From contig NZ_CP104207.1 of NCBI RefSeq assembly GCF_025244705.1, positions 124,001 to 188,000 on the forward strand: a stretch of DNA of 64,000 bases. Reading direction: 5' to 3'. This document shows positions 1 to 8,123 of the stretch, piece by piece (positions within the stretch are counted from its first letter, which is position 1; each line of letters opens with the position of its first letter). The notes beneath the pieces were generated by a model, which was not told where the DNA came from, did not search any database, and worked only from the letters and a program-made list of their open reading frames with translations. Origin of the DNA: Sphingopyxis sp. PET50 (GTDB taxonomy: Bacteria; Pseudomonadota; Alphaproteobacteria; Sphingomonadales; Sphingomonadaceae). The position numbers were made by a program, and so were the translations under genes.

Positions 1-11
1 GAGCGCGGGTC

Positions 12-1232
12 ATGACCCGCATCCTCCACGTTCTCGACCACAGCCTGCCCGCGCACAGCGGCTATACCTTCCGCACCCGCGCGCTGATGAAGGCGCAGGT
101 CGCGAAAGGCTGGCAGGTTGCGGGGGTGACCGGGGTACGCCATCCCGAACCCGGACCCGACGGCGAGACGGTCGACGGGCTGACCTTCTATCGCACGCCG
201 GAGATTGCCCCGGCGCGCTCGCCGATCCGCGAGTGGCGCGAGATCGGCGCGCTCGCGGCGCGGATCGAGGCGCTGGTGAAGGAATGGCGGCCCGACCTGC
301 TCCATGCGCATTCGCCGGTGCTCGACGGCATGGCGGCGCTGCGCGTCGGCAAGCGGCTGGGCATTCCGGTGCTCTACGAGATCCGCGCCTTTTGGGAGGA
401 TGCGGCGGTCGGCAACGGCACGGGGCGCGAGGGAAGCGCCAAATATTTTCTGACCCGGCAATTGGAAACCCACGCCGTAAAATCGGCCGATGCCGTCGCG
501 GTGATCTGCGAAGGGTTGCGCGGCGACCTGATCGCGCGCGGGGTCGATGCCGGCAAGATCATCGTGTCGCCGAACGGCGTCGACCTCGACCTGTTCGGCG
601 ATCCGCCGCCGCGCGATGCCGCGCTTGCCGACGAGCTCGGGCTGGGCGCGGGTGATGCGGTGATCGGCTTCATCGGCAGCTTTTACGACTATGAGGGCAT
701 CGACGACCTGATCGCGGCGATGCCCGCGCTGGTCGCGGCGCAGCCGGGGGCGCAATTGCTGCTCGTTGGCGGCGGGCCGATGGAGGCGGCGCTGAAGGTA
801 CAGGCGGCGGCTTCGCCGGTCGCGGACCGCATCCATTTCGTCGGCCGCGTGCCGCACAGCCAGGTCGAGCGCTATTATTCGCTGACCGATATCCTCGCCT
901 ATCCGCGCAAGAAGATGCGGCTGACCGATCTGGTCACCCCGCTGAAACCGCTGGAGGCGATGGCGCAGGGCAAGCTGGTCGCGGCATCGGACGTCGGCGG
1001 ACATCGCGAACTGATCGAGCATGGCGTGACGGGCACCCTGTTCGCGCCCGACGATCCGGCGGCGATCGCCTCGGCGCTGGACGGGCTGCTGGCCTCGCGC
1101 GAAAATTGGGACGAGCAGCGGCAGGTCGCACGACTTTTCGTCGAAAAGCATCGTAACTGGTCGTCAAACATTTTACGTTACGAACCCGTTTACCAGCGGC
1201 TGTTGCGACGCGATTCCGCGCTCGCCGCATGA
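12..1232 (+). CDS. XrtA/PEP-CTERM-associated glycosyltransferase (GT4, TIGR04063-like)
   Basis: A 406-residue retaining glycosyltransferase of the GT-B fold, expected to add a sugar from a nucleotide-sugar donor to a cytoplasmic or membrane-bound exopolysaccharide intermediate. The N-terminus ILHVLDHSLPAHSGYTFRT is the signature of the exosortase A-associated family. The C-terminal half has the GT4 donor-binding features GFIGSFYDYEG and the E..ASDVGGHRE segment. The ATG sits in an ATGA context at the window edge, so it probably overlaps the stop of an upstream gene. Its own stop overlaps the next ATG (ATGA at 1229). This implies an exopolysaccharide operon continuing to the left. The family call is from recalled signature residues. 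Confidence 0.88.
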   Translation: MTRILHVLDHSLPAHSGYTFRTRALMKAQVAKGWQVAGVTGVRHPEPGPDGETVDGLTFYRTPEIAPARSPIREWREIGALAARIEALVKEWRPDLLHAHSPVLDGMAALRVGKRLGIPVLYEIRAFWEDAAVGNGTGREGSAKYFLTRQLETHAVKSADAVAVICEGLRGDLIARGVDAGKIIVSPNGVDLDLFGDPPPRDAALADELGLGAGDAVIGFIGSFYDYEGIDDLIAAMPALVAAQPGAQLLLVGGGPMEAALKVQAAASPVADRIHFVGRVPHSQVERYYSLTDILAYPRKKMRLTDLVTPLKPLEAMAQGKLVAASDVGGHRELIEHGVTGTLFAPDDPAAIASALDGLLASRENWDEQRQVARLFVEKHRNWSSNILRYEPVYQRLLRRDSALAA

Positions 1233-2071
1233 CGCGGGCAGGCATTTGGGACGATATGGACGAAGACCGGCAGAGTTGGATAGGCGAAACGCTCGCCGCG
1301 CTGTGGCGGGGCGTGCGCCCGGCTGCGCGCGGCGGCGATCGGCGCAGCGGCGCTGACCTTTCTGTTCGCCGCGGTGATGCCGCTCGCCTGGGTCGCGGCG
1401 ATCAGCTGGCAGCTTTATCTCGACCGGCTGTCCGATTTCTTCCTGCCGCCCATCGGGAACGCCGGGCGTCTGGCGCTTGCGCTGGGCATGGCGGTGATCG
1501 CCGCGCTGCTCGCCGGACTGATCGCGCTGCTGCTCGCCAAGCCGGCGGTGCGCGGCAAGGACGGGCTGAACCGCCGCGTTTCGGCGCGCGCGAAAAAACG
1601 GGCGGAGGCTGAAGCCGAGGCGGCGCTGCCGCGCCGCCGCGCCGACAGGCACCCCGACGATGCACCGCGGCCGCCGATCCGCGCGGGCCGCGACCTGCCC
1701 GAAGGCGGGCTGGGTCCGCTGGTCGCGCCGCGGCGGCGGACGAGACCGAAACCCTCGACCTTGTGGCGACCGATGTCGCCGAAGCCGAAGAAGATGAACT
1801 GATCCTCGCCGACCTCGCGCCGGTGGATTATGCCGCCGACGATGACGAAGCGCCGTGGCTGCAACCCGCCGAAATCGCAAAGCCCGCGATGCCCGAGCCC
1901 GTCGACAACAGCCTGGGCGCGATGGTCGCGCGGTTCGAGGCGGGACTCGCGCAGCGGCGGAAAGCCGCCGCGTCGGCACCCGCCGCCGGCGAGGATGTCG
2001 AACAGCCCGACTTCGCGCTCGAAGCCGCGCTCGGCACGCTGCAACGCATGACGCGCCGCGCGGTGGGGTGA
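1229..2071 (+). CDS. Hypothetical inner-membrane protein with acidic C-terminus (two frameshifts)
   Basis: I do not recognise a named family. The reading frame starts at an ATG overlapping the glycosyltransferase stop, shifts near 1318, runs through two hydrophobic segments (about 1350-1420 and 1480-1540), shifts again near 1729 and ends at 2071. The middle is charged (KKRAEAEAEAALPRR) and the C-terminal part is acidic, with DEAPWLQPAEIAKP. Joining the frames gives about 280 residues with a consistent composition. At 1318 GCGCCCGGCTG would be in frame as GCGCCGGCTG, and near 1729 two bases are surplus in the same motif. I infer a single coupled gene in the polysaccharide operon with consensus errors. 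Confidence 0.6.
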
Positions 2072-2078
2072 TGGAATT

Positions 2079-2100
2079 CCCCTCCCGCTTGTGGGAGGGG
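2079..2100. repeat. Dispersed CCCCTCCCGC-type palindrome
   Basis: The sequence is a 22-base inverted repeat with arms CCCCTCCC and GGGAGGGG around a short GC-rich centre. The same palindrome recurs at 44710-44731 and twice in the compound element at 55173-55290. It lies between convergent genes ending at 2071 and 2106, where it could also act as a bidirectional transcription stop, although no T-run follows. Confidence 0.75.
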
Positions 2101-2105
2101 AGTCC

Positions 2106-2432
2106 CTAATCCTCCACCGTCAGCATTTCGATCCGCAGCCCGGCGCCGTCATCGGCGATCTCGACCGCCAGGTCGGCGACGATATGGCCCGGCAGGCGCC
2201 ATTCGATCGTCTCGAGCCGCGCCTGCAGCAGAGGGCGCAGCACCGCCGCATCCTCCTCGCCGATGCTGCACGGAAACAGATGCCGCGCCCCGACGAAATT
2301 GGCGCTTGCCCACGGGCGCAATGTGGAGGCGCCGAGCAGCAGCCCGTGCGGCAGCTCGCGCGCGAGCAGGCGGGCGAGGCGGCGGTGCGGGCAGCCGGGG
2401 CGGACCGGGCGGACGGGGGACCAGCGCATCAT
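2106..2432 (-). CDS. Hypothetical protein, translationally coupled
   Basis: This 108-residue protein is not recognised. It starts ATGATG at 2432, overlapping the TGA of the upstream small gene, which supports the start and makes the two genes a coupled pair. The N-terminal third is Pro/Arg-rich, and the C-terminal half alternates hydrophobic and acidic residues (LPGHIVADLAVEIADDGAG), suggesting a small beta-rich fold. There is no signal peptide or membrane segment. A longer reading frame through this strand up to 2816 is a different frame upstream of 2432 and is not used. The pair is divergent from the S24-type repressor and probably shares its operator region. Confidence 0.55.
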   Translation of the reverse strand: MMRWSPVRPVRPGCPHRRLARLLARELPHGLLLGASTLRPWASANFVGARHLFPCSIGEEDAAVLRPLLQARLETIEWRLPGHIVADLAVEIADDGAGLRIEMLTVED

Positions 2433-2686
2433 GCCTCTCCCCCCGGATGGCGGACGACGTAGAGGCGCCGGTCGCCGCGCGGCGCGACGCGTCCGGCGCG
2501 ATGGTCCGCGCGCCATTTGTTCATGAAATGTTCCACGCGACAGGTCACGCGAAGCCCGACGATGCGGCCTTGGCGCAGATCCTTGACCAGGCGCGGGTCG
2601 CGCACCGCTTCGCGCCCGAAGACGCTCGGCGGGATCGCCGATTCGGCCAGAAACCCCTCGATCCGCTGCAACAGATTTTGCGCCAT
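2429..2686 (-). CDS. Small DNA-binding-like protein
   Basis: This 85-residue basic protein begins MAQNLLQRIEGFLAESAIPP and continues SVFGREAVRDPRLVKDLRQG. The pattern of helix, then a second helix opening with S.FGR.AV.DP, then LRQGR resembles short helix-turn-helix proteins that I recall as common in sphingomonads, but I cannot name a characterised member. It is divergent from the S24-family repressor at 2815. The intergenic region between them carries TAGGA/TCCTA repeats. Its stop overlaps the start of the next gene (ATGATG), so the two are likely made together. A regulatory role is an inference from context. Confidence 0.6.
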   Translation of the reverse strand: MAQNLLQRIEGFLAESAIPPSVFGREAVRDPRLVKDLRQGRIVGLRVTCRVEHFMNKWRADHRAGRVAPRGDRRLYVVRHPGGEA

Positions 2687-2727
2687 AAATCCTCCCTGAT
2701 CGCTCCAACCGCCGGACGACTCGTACG

Positions 2728-2801
2728 ATAGGATATTTCCTATTTGAAGCGCTTTTTCCTACTTGTCTAGGATAAATCCTATTGCTAAGGACGAAATAGG
2801 A
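2728..2801. promoter_or_regulatory. Operator array of TAGGA/TCCTA repeats for the S24 repressor
   Basis: This AT-rich stretch in otherwise GC-rich DNA holds an imperfect palindrome ATAGGATATTTCCTAT (2728-2743) and a second palindrome TAGGATAAATCCTA (2768-2781). In both, the half-sites start 9 bases apart. Single half-sites lie at 2757-2761 (TCCTA) and 2797-2801 (TAGGA), the latter abutting the ribosome-binding region of the repressor. Centre-to-centre spacing of the two full sites is about 39 bases, nearly four helical turns. The position between divergent promoters fits autoregulation plus control of the small gene pair. Confidence 0.65.
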
Positions 2802-2814
2802 AAGGGAACCCGCC

Positions 2815-3483
2815 ATGGCCGATTTTGTCGACGATCCACGCGCCGCGCTCGACCGGCTGCTGACCGAACGGGGGGTCGACTATGTCCGCCTGTCGGAAAA
2901 GATCGGACGCAACCCCGCCTATATCCAGCAATATATCAAGCGCGGTTCGCCGCGGCGGCTCGCCGAAGAGGATCGCGCTCGCATCGCCGCCTATCTGGGG
3001 GTGCCCGAGGCGATGCTGGGCGGACCGGTACAGCGCGTCGCGGCGCCGGCGCGGATGCGCGGACCCGACATGGTGCTGGTGCCCAAGCTCGCGATCGGCG
3101 CCTCGGCGGGCGCGGGGGCGAGCATCGACGGCGAACCGGTCGAGGGCGCGGTCGCCTTCGACCCCAAATGGCTGCGCGAACTGGGCGCCGACGCGCGCGC
3201 GCTCAGCATCATCCGCGTCGAGGGCGATTCGATGGCACCGACGCTGAACGACGGCGACGATATATTGGTCGACGGCGGCGACGCGGCGGCGCGGCTGCGC
3301 GACGGCATCTATGTGCTGCGCATGGACGACGGGCTGATGGTCAAGCGCGTCGCGCGCGCGCCGGGGCCGGGCCGGATTTCGGTGATCAGCGACAATCCGC
3401 ACTATCCCAGCTACCCCGATCTTTCGATGGGCGCGGTGCAGCTCGTCGGGCGCGTGGTGTGGACCGGGCGGCGGGTGCGGTGA
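2815..3483 (+). CDS. XRE/S24-family CI-like repressor
   Basis: A 222-residue cytoplasmic regulator. Residues about 24-61 (VRLSEKIGRNPAYIQQYIKR) form a helix-turn-helix. The C-terminal half is an S24/LexA-like domain with the catalytic-serine box RVEGDSMAPTL (Ser about 139) and a lysine in LMVKRVARAPG (about 177). I see no clear Ala-Gly cleavage site of LexA type, so it may be a non-cleaving COG2932-type regulator. The upstream TAGGA/TCCTA operators suggest autoregulation. There are no phage structural genes nearby, so it is probably a chromosomal regulator rather than a prophage repressor. A purine-rich GGAAAGGGAA precedes the ATG. Confidence 0.85.
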   Translation: MADFVDDPRAALDRLLTERGVDYVRLSEKIGRNPAYIQQYIKRGSPRRLAEEDRARIAAYLGVPEAMLGGPVQRVAAPARMRGPDMVLVPKLAIGASAGAGASIDGEPVEGAVAFDPKWLRELGADARALSIIRVEGDSMAPTLNDGDDILVDGGDAAARLRDGIYVLRMDDGLMVKRVARAPGPGRISVISDNPHYPSYPDLSMGAVQLVGRVVWTGRRVR

Positions 3484-3507
3484 CGGGGGCGGGGGGAATA
3501 TTGTTCG

Positions 3508-4026
3508 ATGACGATTTTGACCGTTGCGGCAAGGGCCCTGATATGTGCTTCGGCGGGCGTGCTCTATGGGTGTGCGTCATTGTCACCGCCGGTTGATCCG
3601 ATCGGACTGGCGGTGATTGAATGGGAAACCGAAAGCCCTCCTTTTTGCGGGCGATGCGACAGCCTGAAACTGGTGGTCGCGTCGGACGGGCGTGTCTGGA
3701 CCGAAGAAGGTTATTGGGCAGGTCGGTACCGGGATTGGCGTACCACAAAGCGCCGATTTCAAGTCCCGCCCGAGCGGGTCGCGGCTTTCCGGGCGCAGCT
3801 TCAGCCCTATCGCCCCGATGGATTTTTCCGTCTCGACCAGGAGGTTTGCAAGACCTTCTGGACGGACTCCGGTGGTTTTAGGATCAAATGGCGCGAGGAA
3901 GGACGGGAAGACAGCCTGATATTCGATCGGGGGTGCGACCCCGCCGAGCGGGCGTCCCAAGCAGAAGATATCATGAGGGCGCCGCGTCTCCTGGGGATAG
4001 AAGGTCTGGAGCGTTATATGCGCTGA
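3508..4026 (+). CDS. Secreted or lipoprotein, DUF6438-like
   Basis: This 172-residue protein starts with a hydrophobic signal and a possible lipobox, VLYGC (Cys about 22). The Tyr at -2 makes the lipobox imperfect. The mature part contains CGRCDSLKLVVASDGRVW, the C-x-x-C...L.V..DG.V pattern I associate with DUF6438, then GYWAGRYRDW and two further cysteines. Function is unknown. It is monocistronic, following the repressor by 24 bases, and has lower GC than its neighbours. The two downstream cysteines (VCKTFW, RGCDPA) may form a disulphide, which fits a periplasmic location. Confidence 0.55.
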   Translation: MTILTVAARALICASAGVLYGCASLSPPVDPIGLAVIEWETESPPFCGRCDSLKLVVASDGRVWTEEGYWAGRYRDWRTTKRRFQVPPERVAAFRAQLQPYRPDGFFRLDQEVCKTFWTDSGGFRIKWREEGREDSLIFDRGCDPAERASQAEDIMRAPRLLGIEGLERYMR

Positions 4027-4054
4027 GCGCGTTTTCCGCCGATTTCGGGAAACG

Positions 4055-4360
4055 TCAGTAAGGCGCCGCCATCTCCGCCTCGATTTCATGCTCGAGCACT
4101 TCGGCGCGCTGGCATTGTTCTTCCTTGCCGTCGCGGCATTTCTCGGCGGCCTTGTCGCGTTCGCGCGTCAGCTTGCCGAGCCGTTCCTCGCGCTTGCGCA
4201 TCTCGCGGCCGCGGTTGCGGTCGGCCTCTTCCTGGCTGGTGGTCGACCAGTCGGCGACCTGCCCGACCGCCTTCACCGGCGCGGTGACCACGGTCTTGAC
4301 CGCGCTGACGCAGCCGGCGAGCAGCGGGGCGGAGAGCAGGAGCAGGACCATCGCGCGCAT
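4055..4360 (-). CDS. Small charged lipoprotein
   Basis: A 101-residue protein. I take the internal ATG at 4360 rather than the one at 4399 because it puts a textbook signal directly at the N-terminus: MRAMVLLLLSAPLLAGC, lipobox LAGC. The mature part has VVTAPVKAVGQVADW followed by a highly charged helix (REMRKREERLGKLTRERDKA) that looks like a coiled coil, with two cysteines near the C-terminus. It is probably anchored in the outer or inner membrane facing the periplasm. The function is not recognised. It is convergent with the gene ending at 4026. Confidence 0.65.
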   Translation of the reverse strand: MRAMVLLLLSAPLLAGCVSAVKTVVTAPVKAVGQVADWSTTSQEEADRNRGREMRKREERLGKLTRERDKAAEKCRDGKEEQCQRAEVLEHEIEAEMAAPY

Positions 4361-4543
4361 GGCAAAGCCTTTCGGAGAAGCAGGGGGTTTCCATCGCATA
4401 ATGCGGCGCGGCTGAACAGGATATTGCGGCGGGCGGAGCGGCGGCCGGGCGTGGATGTCATATCATTGAAACAAATGGTTAAAGCGGTGTTTACCATCGT
4501 GCCTTAGGTCGGCGGTGCCCGCCACGCCAAGCCAAAGAGACCT

Positions 4544-5832
4544 ATGAGCCCCGTCGATCTTGCCCTTGCTCCGACCCCCGGCCATTCCGCCGCCGTCCGC
4601 ACCGATGCCCATCTGTCGGAGGTGATCGACCTGTTCCGTCACAATCCGCAGCTGCGCATTCTGGCGGTGCTCGATACGGACCGCTGCGGCCGGTGGGGAT
4701 CGTGCGCGAGCAGAAGGTGCGCGAACTGCTCTTCTGTCCTTACTGGTTTTCGCTGATGCAGAATCCGACGATCGGCGGCTCGATCGCGGGCATGACCGAA
4801 CCCTGCCTGACCGCCGATATCGCCGAATCGACCGCGACTCTGCTCGCCATCGTCTCGCGCTCGGCGGGGGCGGAGGGGCTGGTGCTGATCCGCGAGGGCC
4901 GCTTCGTCGAGACGCTCGACAGCGGCCAGCTCGCGAAGCTCGCGATGCTGCGCGAGGTCGAGCTGGCGCAGGAGGGCAGCGCCCGCGCCGCGCGGATCGA
5001 CGAGGCGGGGGACCGCTTTCATGAGGATATCGCCGCGCTGACCGCCGCGCTGTCCGACACCGCGCGGCAGGTCGAGGGCGTCGCCCGCGATCTCGCCGAG
5101 CGCGCGCAGCAGACCGGCCGCGACGCGGTATCGGTCGCGGGGGCGACCGCGCAGACGCTGACCGGGCTCGGCGAACTCGGCGAGCGCGGCCATGCGCTGG
5201 CGGCGGCGATGCGGCGGATCGTCGATGACGGCACCCATGCGCGTAGCGTGCGCGGGGAGGCGCACCGCAAGGTCAGGGCGGCGAGCGAGCGCGCCGCGGC
5301 GCTCAAGGCCGCGAGCCAGTCGATCGAGCAGATGCTGGCGCTGATCATCGACATGGCGAGCCGCACCAACATGCTCGCGCTCAACGCCGGGATCGAGGCG
5401 GCGCATGCGGGCGACGCGGGCCGGGGCTTTGCGGTGGTCGCGACCGAGGTCAAGGCGCTCGCCAAACAGACGCGCGCCGCGGCGGGCGACATCGCCAAAC
5501 ATATCGACGGTATTCGCGACATCGTCGGCCAGGTGACCGAAGGGTTCGACGAGGTCGAAAAGGCCATCGTCGCGAACAACGGCTTTTCCGATGCCGTCGA
5601 CAGGGCGGTCGACGGGCAGAGCGCGACGACGCTGATGATCGCGAGCTATGTCGAGCAGGCGGTCGCGGCGGGGCGCGAGATCGACACGCGCGTCCAGCAT
5701 ATCGGCCGCGGCGCGACCGCGGTCGGCGACGGCGCGCAATCACTCGGGCAATTGTCGGCGGGCCTGACGCGGGCGGCGCAGTCGCTGCACCTGCGCGCGC
5801 GGCATTTCGTCGAGGCGGTGGCGGCGGCCTGA
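4544..5832 (+). CDS. Soluble methyl-accepting chemotaxis-type receptor (frameshifted)
   Basis: A chemoreceptor of about 430 residues without membrane segments. The N-terminal part (HLSEVIDLFRHNPQLRILAV, then PVGIVREQKVRELL) looks like a single CBS-type small-molecule domain. A long coiled-coil signalling domain follows with the hairpin tip ASRTNMLALNAGIEAAHAGD and GRGFAVVATEVKALAKQT. The frame breaks near 4684, where GACCGCTGCGGCCGG should probably read GACCGCCGGCCGG. Such receptors signal to CheW/CheA from the cytoplasm, but no other che genes are present here. The N-terminal ATG at 4544 follows an AAAGAG purine tract. The ligand is unknown. Confidence 0.8.
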
Positions 5833-5930
5833 TCCGCACCAAACCAAAGGCTTGCGGCGGCGCGCGGCGCTGCTAGGCTCTTCTCCGCGCCTGCGGCGCT
5901 CATGGCCGTCGGTGTGCAGGAGAGGGTCAT

Positions 5931-6662
5931 ATGAGTAATATGCAAAAAGGACTGGCCGAATTCATCGGCACCTTCTGGCTCGTGTTCGGCGGCTGCGGCA
6001 GCGCGGTGCTGGCGGCGGCCTTTCCCGATGTCGGGATCGGGCTGCTCGGCGTGTCGCTGGCGTTCGGGCTGACCGTCGTCACCATGGCCTATGCGATCGG
6101 CCATATTTCGGGATGCCACCTCAATCCGGCGGTGACCGTCGGCCTGTGGGCGGGCGGGCGCTTCGCGGCGCGCGACATTCCGCTCTATGTGGTGGCGCAG
6201 GTGCTGGGCGCGATCGTCGCGGCGTTCCTGCTGTGGCATGTCGCGGAGGGCAGCACCGCCTTCGACCTCGCGACCAAGGGGCTGGCGCAGAACGGCTATG
6301 GCGCGAACGGCGGTTCGCCGGGCGGCTATGATCTCACCTCGGCGCTGATTATCGAGATCCTGCTCACCGCCGTCTTCCTGTGGATCATCATGGGGTCGAC
6401 CGACGGGCGCGCGCCGGCGGGTTTCGCGCCGCTGGCGATCGGGCTGGGGCTGACGCTGATCCACCTGATTTCGATCCCGGTGACCAACACCTCGGTCAAT
6501 CCGGCGCGCAGCACCGGGCTGGCGCTGGTCGTCGGCGGGTTGGCCTTGCAGCAATTGTGGCTGTTCTGGGTGGCGCCGCTGATCGGCGGCGCGGTGGGCG
6601 GCTGGCTCTATCGCACGATCGGGGCCGACACCTTCCCCAAGCCCAATATCGAGGGCAATTGA
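5931..6662 (+). CDS. aqpZ: Aquaporin Z-like water channel
   Basis: A 243-residue integral membrane protein of the MIP family, forming a passive inner-membrane pore for water. Six hydrophobic helices are visible. The two half-helix motifs are intact as HLNPAVTVG and SVNPARSTG. The N-terminal [20 protein letters not shown] is typical of AqpZ rather than of glycerol facilitators. The last helix ends [12 protein letters not shown] good ribosome-binding site (AGGAGAGG) precedes the ATG. It is monocistronic and convergent with galU, with no strong terminator visible. Confidence 0.93.
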   Translation: MSNMQKGLAEFIGTFWLVFGGCGSAVLAAAFPDVGIGLLGVSLAFGLTVVTMAYAIGHISGCHLNPAVTVGLWAGGRFAARDIPLYVVAQVLGAIVAAFLLWHVAEGSTAFDLATKGLAQNGYGANGGSPGGYDLTSALIIEILLTAVFLWIIMGSTDGRAPAGFAPLAIGLGLTLIHLISIPVTNTSVNPARSTGLALVVGGLALQQLWLFWVAPLIGGAVGGWLYRTIGADTFPKPNIEGN

Positions 6663-6698
6663 TTTCGGGGCGGCGGAGACGGGCAGTCTCCGCCGATC

Positions 6699-7562
6699 CT
6701 ATTTGAGCAGGTCGACGGCAAAGGCGCGCACTTCGTCCGCCATGTCGGGCCGTTCGAGCGCGACGGCGAGATTGGCCTGAATATAGCCCGCCTTCGACCC
6801 GCAGTCGTAGCGCGCGCCGTCGAAGGTGACGGCGTGGAACGCCTGGCTGCCGATCATTTCGGCCATGGCGTCGGTCAGCTGGATTTCGCCGCCGGCGCCC
6901 TTTTCCTGCCGCTGCAGCACGCGCATCACCTCGGGCTGGAGAATGTAGCGGCCCGAAACGATCAGGTTCGACGGGGCTTCCTCGACCTTCGGCTTTTCGA
7001 CGAGGCCGAGCACTTCGGTGAGCGCGCCGTCGCGTGCGCCGGGAGTGATGACGCCATAGCTCGACACCTGCTCGTGCGGCACTTCGAGCACCGAAATCAG
7101 ATTGCCGCCGACCTTGTGATAGGCATCGACCATCTGCTTCATGCAGCCGGGCGTGCCGTGCATGAATTCGTCGGGAAGGAAGATGGCGAAGGGTTCGTCG
7201 CCGACGATGTCGCGCGCGCACCAGATCGCATGGCCGAGGCCGAGCGGTTCCTGTTGCCGGACATAGGCGCAGTTGCCCGGGCCGAGGCGGGTCGGTTCGA
7301 GGACCGACAGGTCCTTGCCGCGTTCGGACATCGTCTTTTCGAGTTCGAAGGCGATGTCGAAATGATCCTCGATCGCGCTCTTGCCGCGCCCGGTGACGAA
7401 GATCATCTGCTCGATCCCCGCCTCGCGCGCCTCGTCGACCGCATATTGGATCAGCGGGCGGTCGACGACCGGCAGCATCTCCTTGGGGATCGCCTTGGTC
7501 GCGGGGAGGAAGCGGGTGCCGAGGCCGGCGACGGGGAAGACGGCTTTGCGGATCGGTTTCAT
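6699..7562 (-). CDS. galU: UTP-glucose-1-phosphate uridylyltransferase
   Basis: A 287-residue cytoplasmic enzyme making UDP-glucose from UTP and glucose-1-phosphate, the donor for surface polysaccharide. The nucleotide-binding start KAVFPVAGLGTRFLPATKAI matches GalU, followed by KEMLPVVDRPLIQYAVDEA. Also present are GLGHAIWCARD, the FAIFLPDE motif, and VEKP, which follows the substrate loop. The length is normal for the family. It supplies the glycosyltransferase seen at the window start and other polysaccharide genes. It lies alone, 42 bases downstream of the YfiB-like gene and on the same strand, so read-through from that operon is possible. Confidence 0.94.
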   Translation of the reverse strand: MKPIRKAVFPVAGLGTRFLPATKAIPKEMLPVVDRPLIQYAVDEAREAGIEQMIFVTGRGKSAIEDHFDIAFELEKTMSERGKDLSVLEPTRLGPGNCAYVRQQEPLGLGHAIWCARDIVGDEPFAIFLPDEFMHGTPGCMKQMVDAYHKVGGNLISVLEVPHEQVSSYGVITPGARDGALTEVLGLVEKPKVEEAPSNLIVSGRYILQPEVMRVLQRQEKGAGGEIQLTDAMAEMIGSQAFHAVTFDGARYDCGSKAGYIQANLAVALERPDMADEVRAFAVDLLK

Positions 7563-7604
7563 GGGCGCGGGCTTAGCGGCGAACGCGGGGCAAGGAAAGG
7601 CGCG

Positions 7605-8105
7605 CTATTGCGGTGTGACGATCACGACAACGCGGCGGTTGTCCTGCCGTCCTTCGGGTGTCGCATTGCTCGACAGCGGCAACGCCTCGCCGCGCCCGAC
7701 GACCTGGTCGCCGGCAAGGATCATGCCGTTGGTGCGCATCGGCGCCGCCACCGATTCCGCCCGTGCCTGCGACAGCTTGAGGTTATAGGCGCTGCTGCCC
7801 GTCGAATCGGTGTGGCCCTCGACGCGCGCCGAGACGATGCCGACGCCGGACAGCCGGCGCGCGACTTCGGAAATCGTCTCGATCTGTTCGGGTTTCAGAT
7901 TGGCGTCGTCGCTCGCGAACAGCAGGCGCTCCGGGAGCGTCAATTGCCAGCCGTCGCCGGTTTCCACAAAACCCTGCGACTGGAGCATCGCGATCTGCTC
8001 CGGGCTGAACCCTTTCGGCGGCGGCAGGCTTTGGCAGGCGGCGAGCAACGCCGCGGCGGCGAGGGTGAAGAGAGTCTTGATGGAGCGGGACAATGCAGGG
8101 GTCAT
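7605..8105 (-). CDS. YfiB-like OmpA-domain outer-membrane lipoprotein
   Basis: A 166-residue lipoprotein with signal and lipobox AALLAAC (Cys about 24). It has an OmpA-type peptidoglycan-binding domain: LLFASDDANLKPEQ, then VEGHTDSTGSSAYNLKLSQ with the conserved Asp/Arg environment, ending NRRVVVIVTP. In the Pseudomonas YfiBNR system YfiB sequesters the periplasmic repressor YfiR at the outer membrane and so releases the diguanylate cyclase YfiN. Here it is the third gene after yfiR-like and yfiN-like genes, with an 18-base gap, which supports that role. Order and domain content are seen; function is by family. Confidence 0.82.
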   Translation of the reverse strand: MTPALSRSIKTLFTLAAAALLAACQSLPPPKGFSPEQIAMLQSQGFVETGDGWQLTLPERLLFASDDANLKPEQIETISEVARRLSGVGIVSARVEGHTDSTGSSAYNLKLSQARAESVAAPMRTNGMILAGDQVVGRGEALPLSSNATPEGRQDNRRVVVIVTPQ

Positions 8106-8123
8106 CGGATCACGCTTTCGGCT

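Noticed and set aside
2079-2100. Treating every CCCCTCCC/GGGAGGGG palindrome as an intrinsic terminator
   Set aside because: They lack T-runs and recur as parts of larger repeat elements, so they are listed as repeats.
2106-2816. A single 236-codon minus-strand gene covering both small genes and the operator region
   Set aside because: It would start inside the repressor ribosome-binding region and crosses the TAGGA operators. The two shorter coupled frames have better composition.
2815-3483. Prophage because of a CI/S24-type repressor
   Set aside because: No integrase, portal, capsid, tail, lysis or att-like sequence is found around it.
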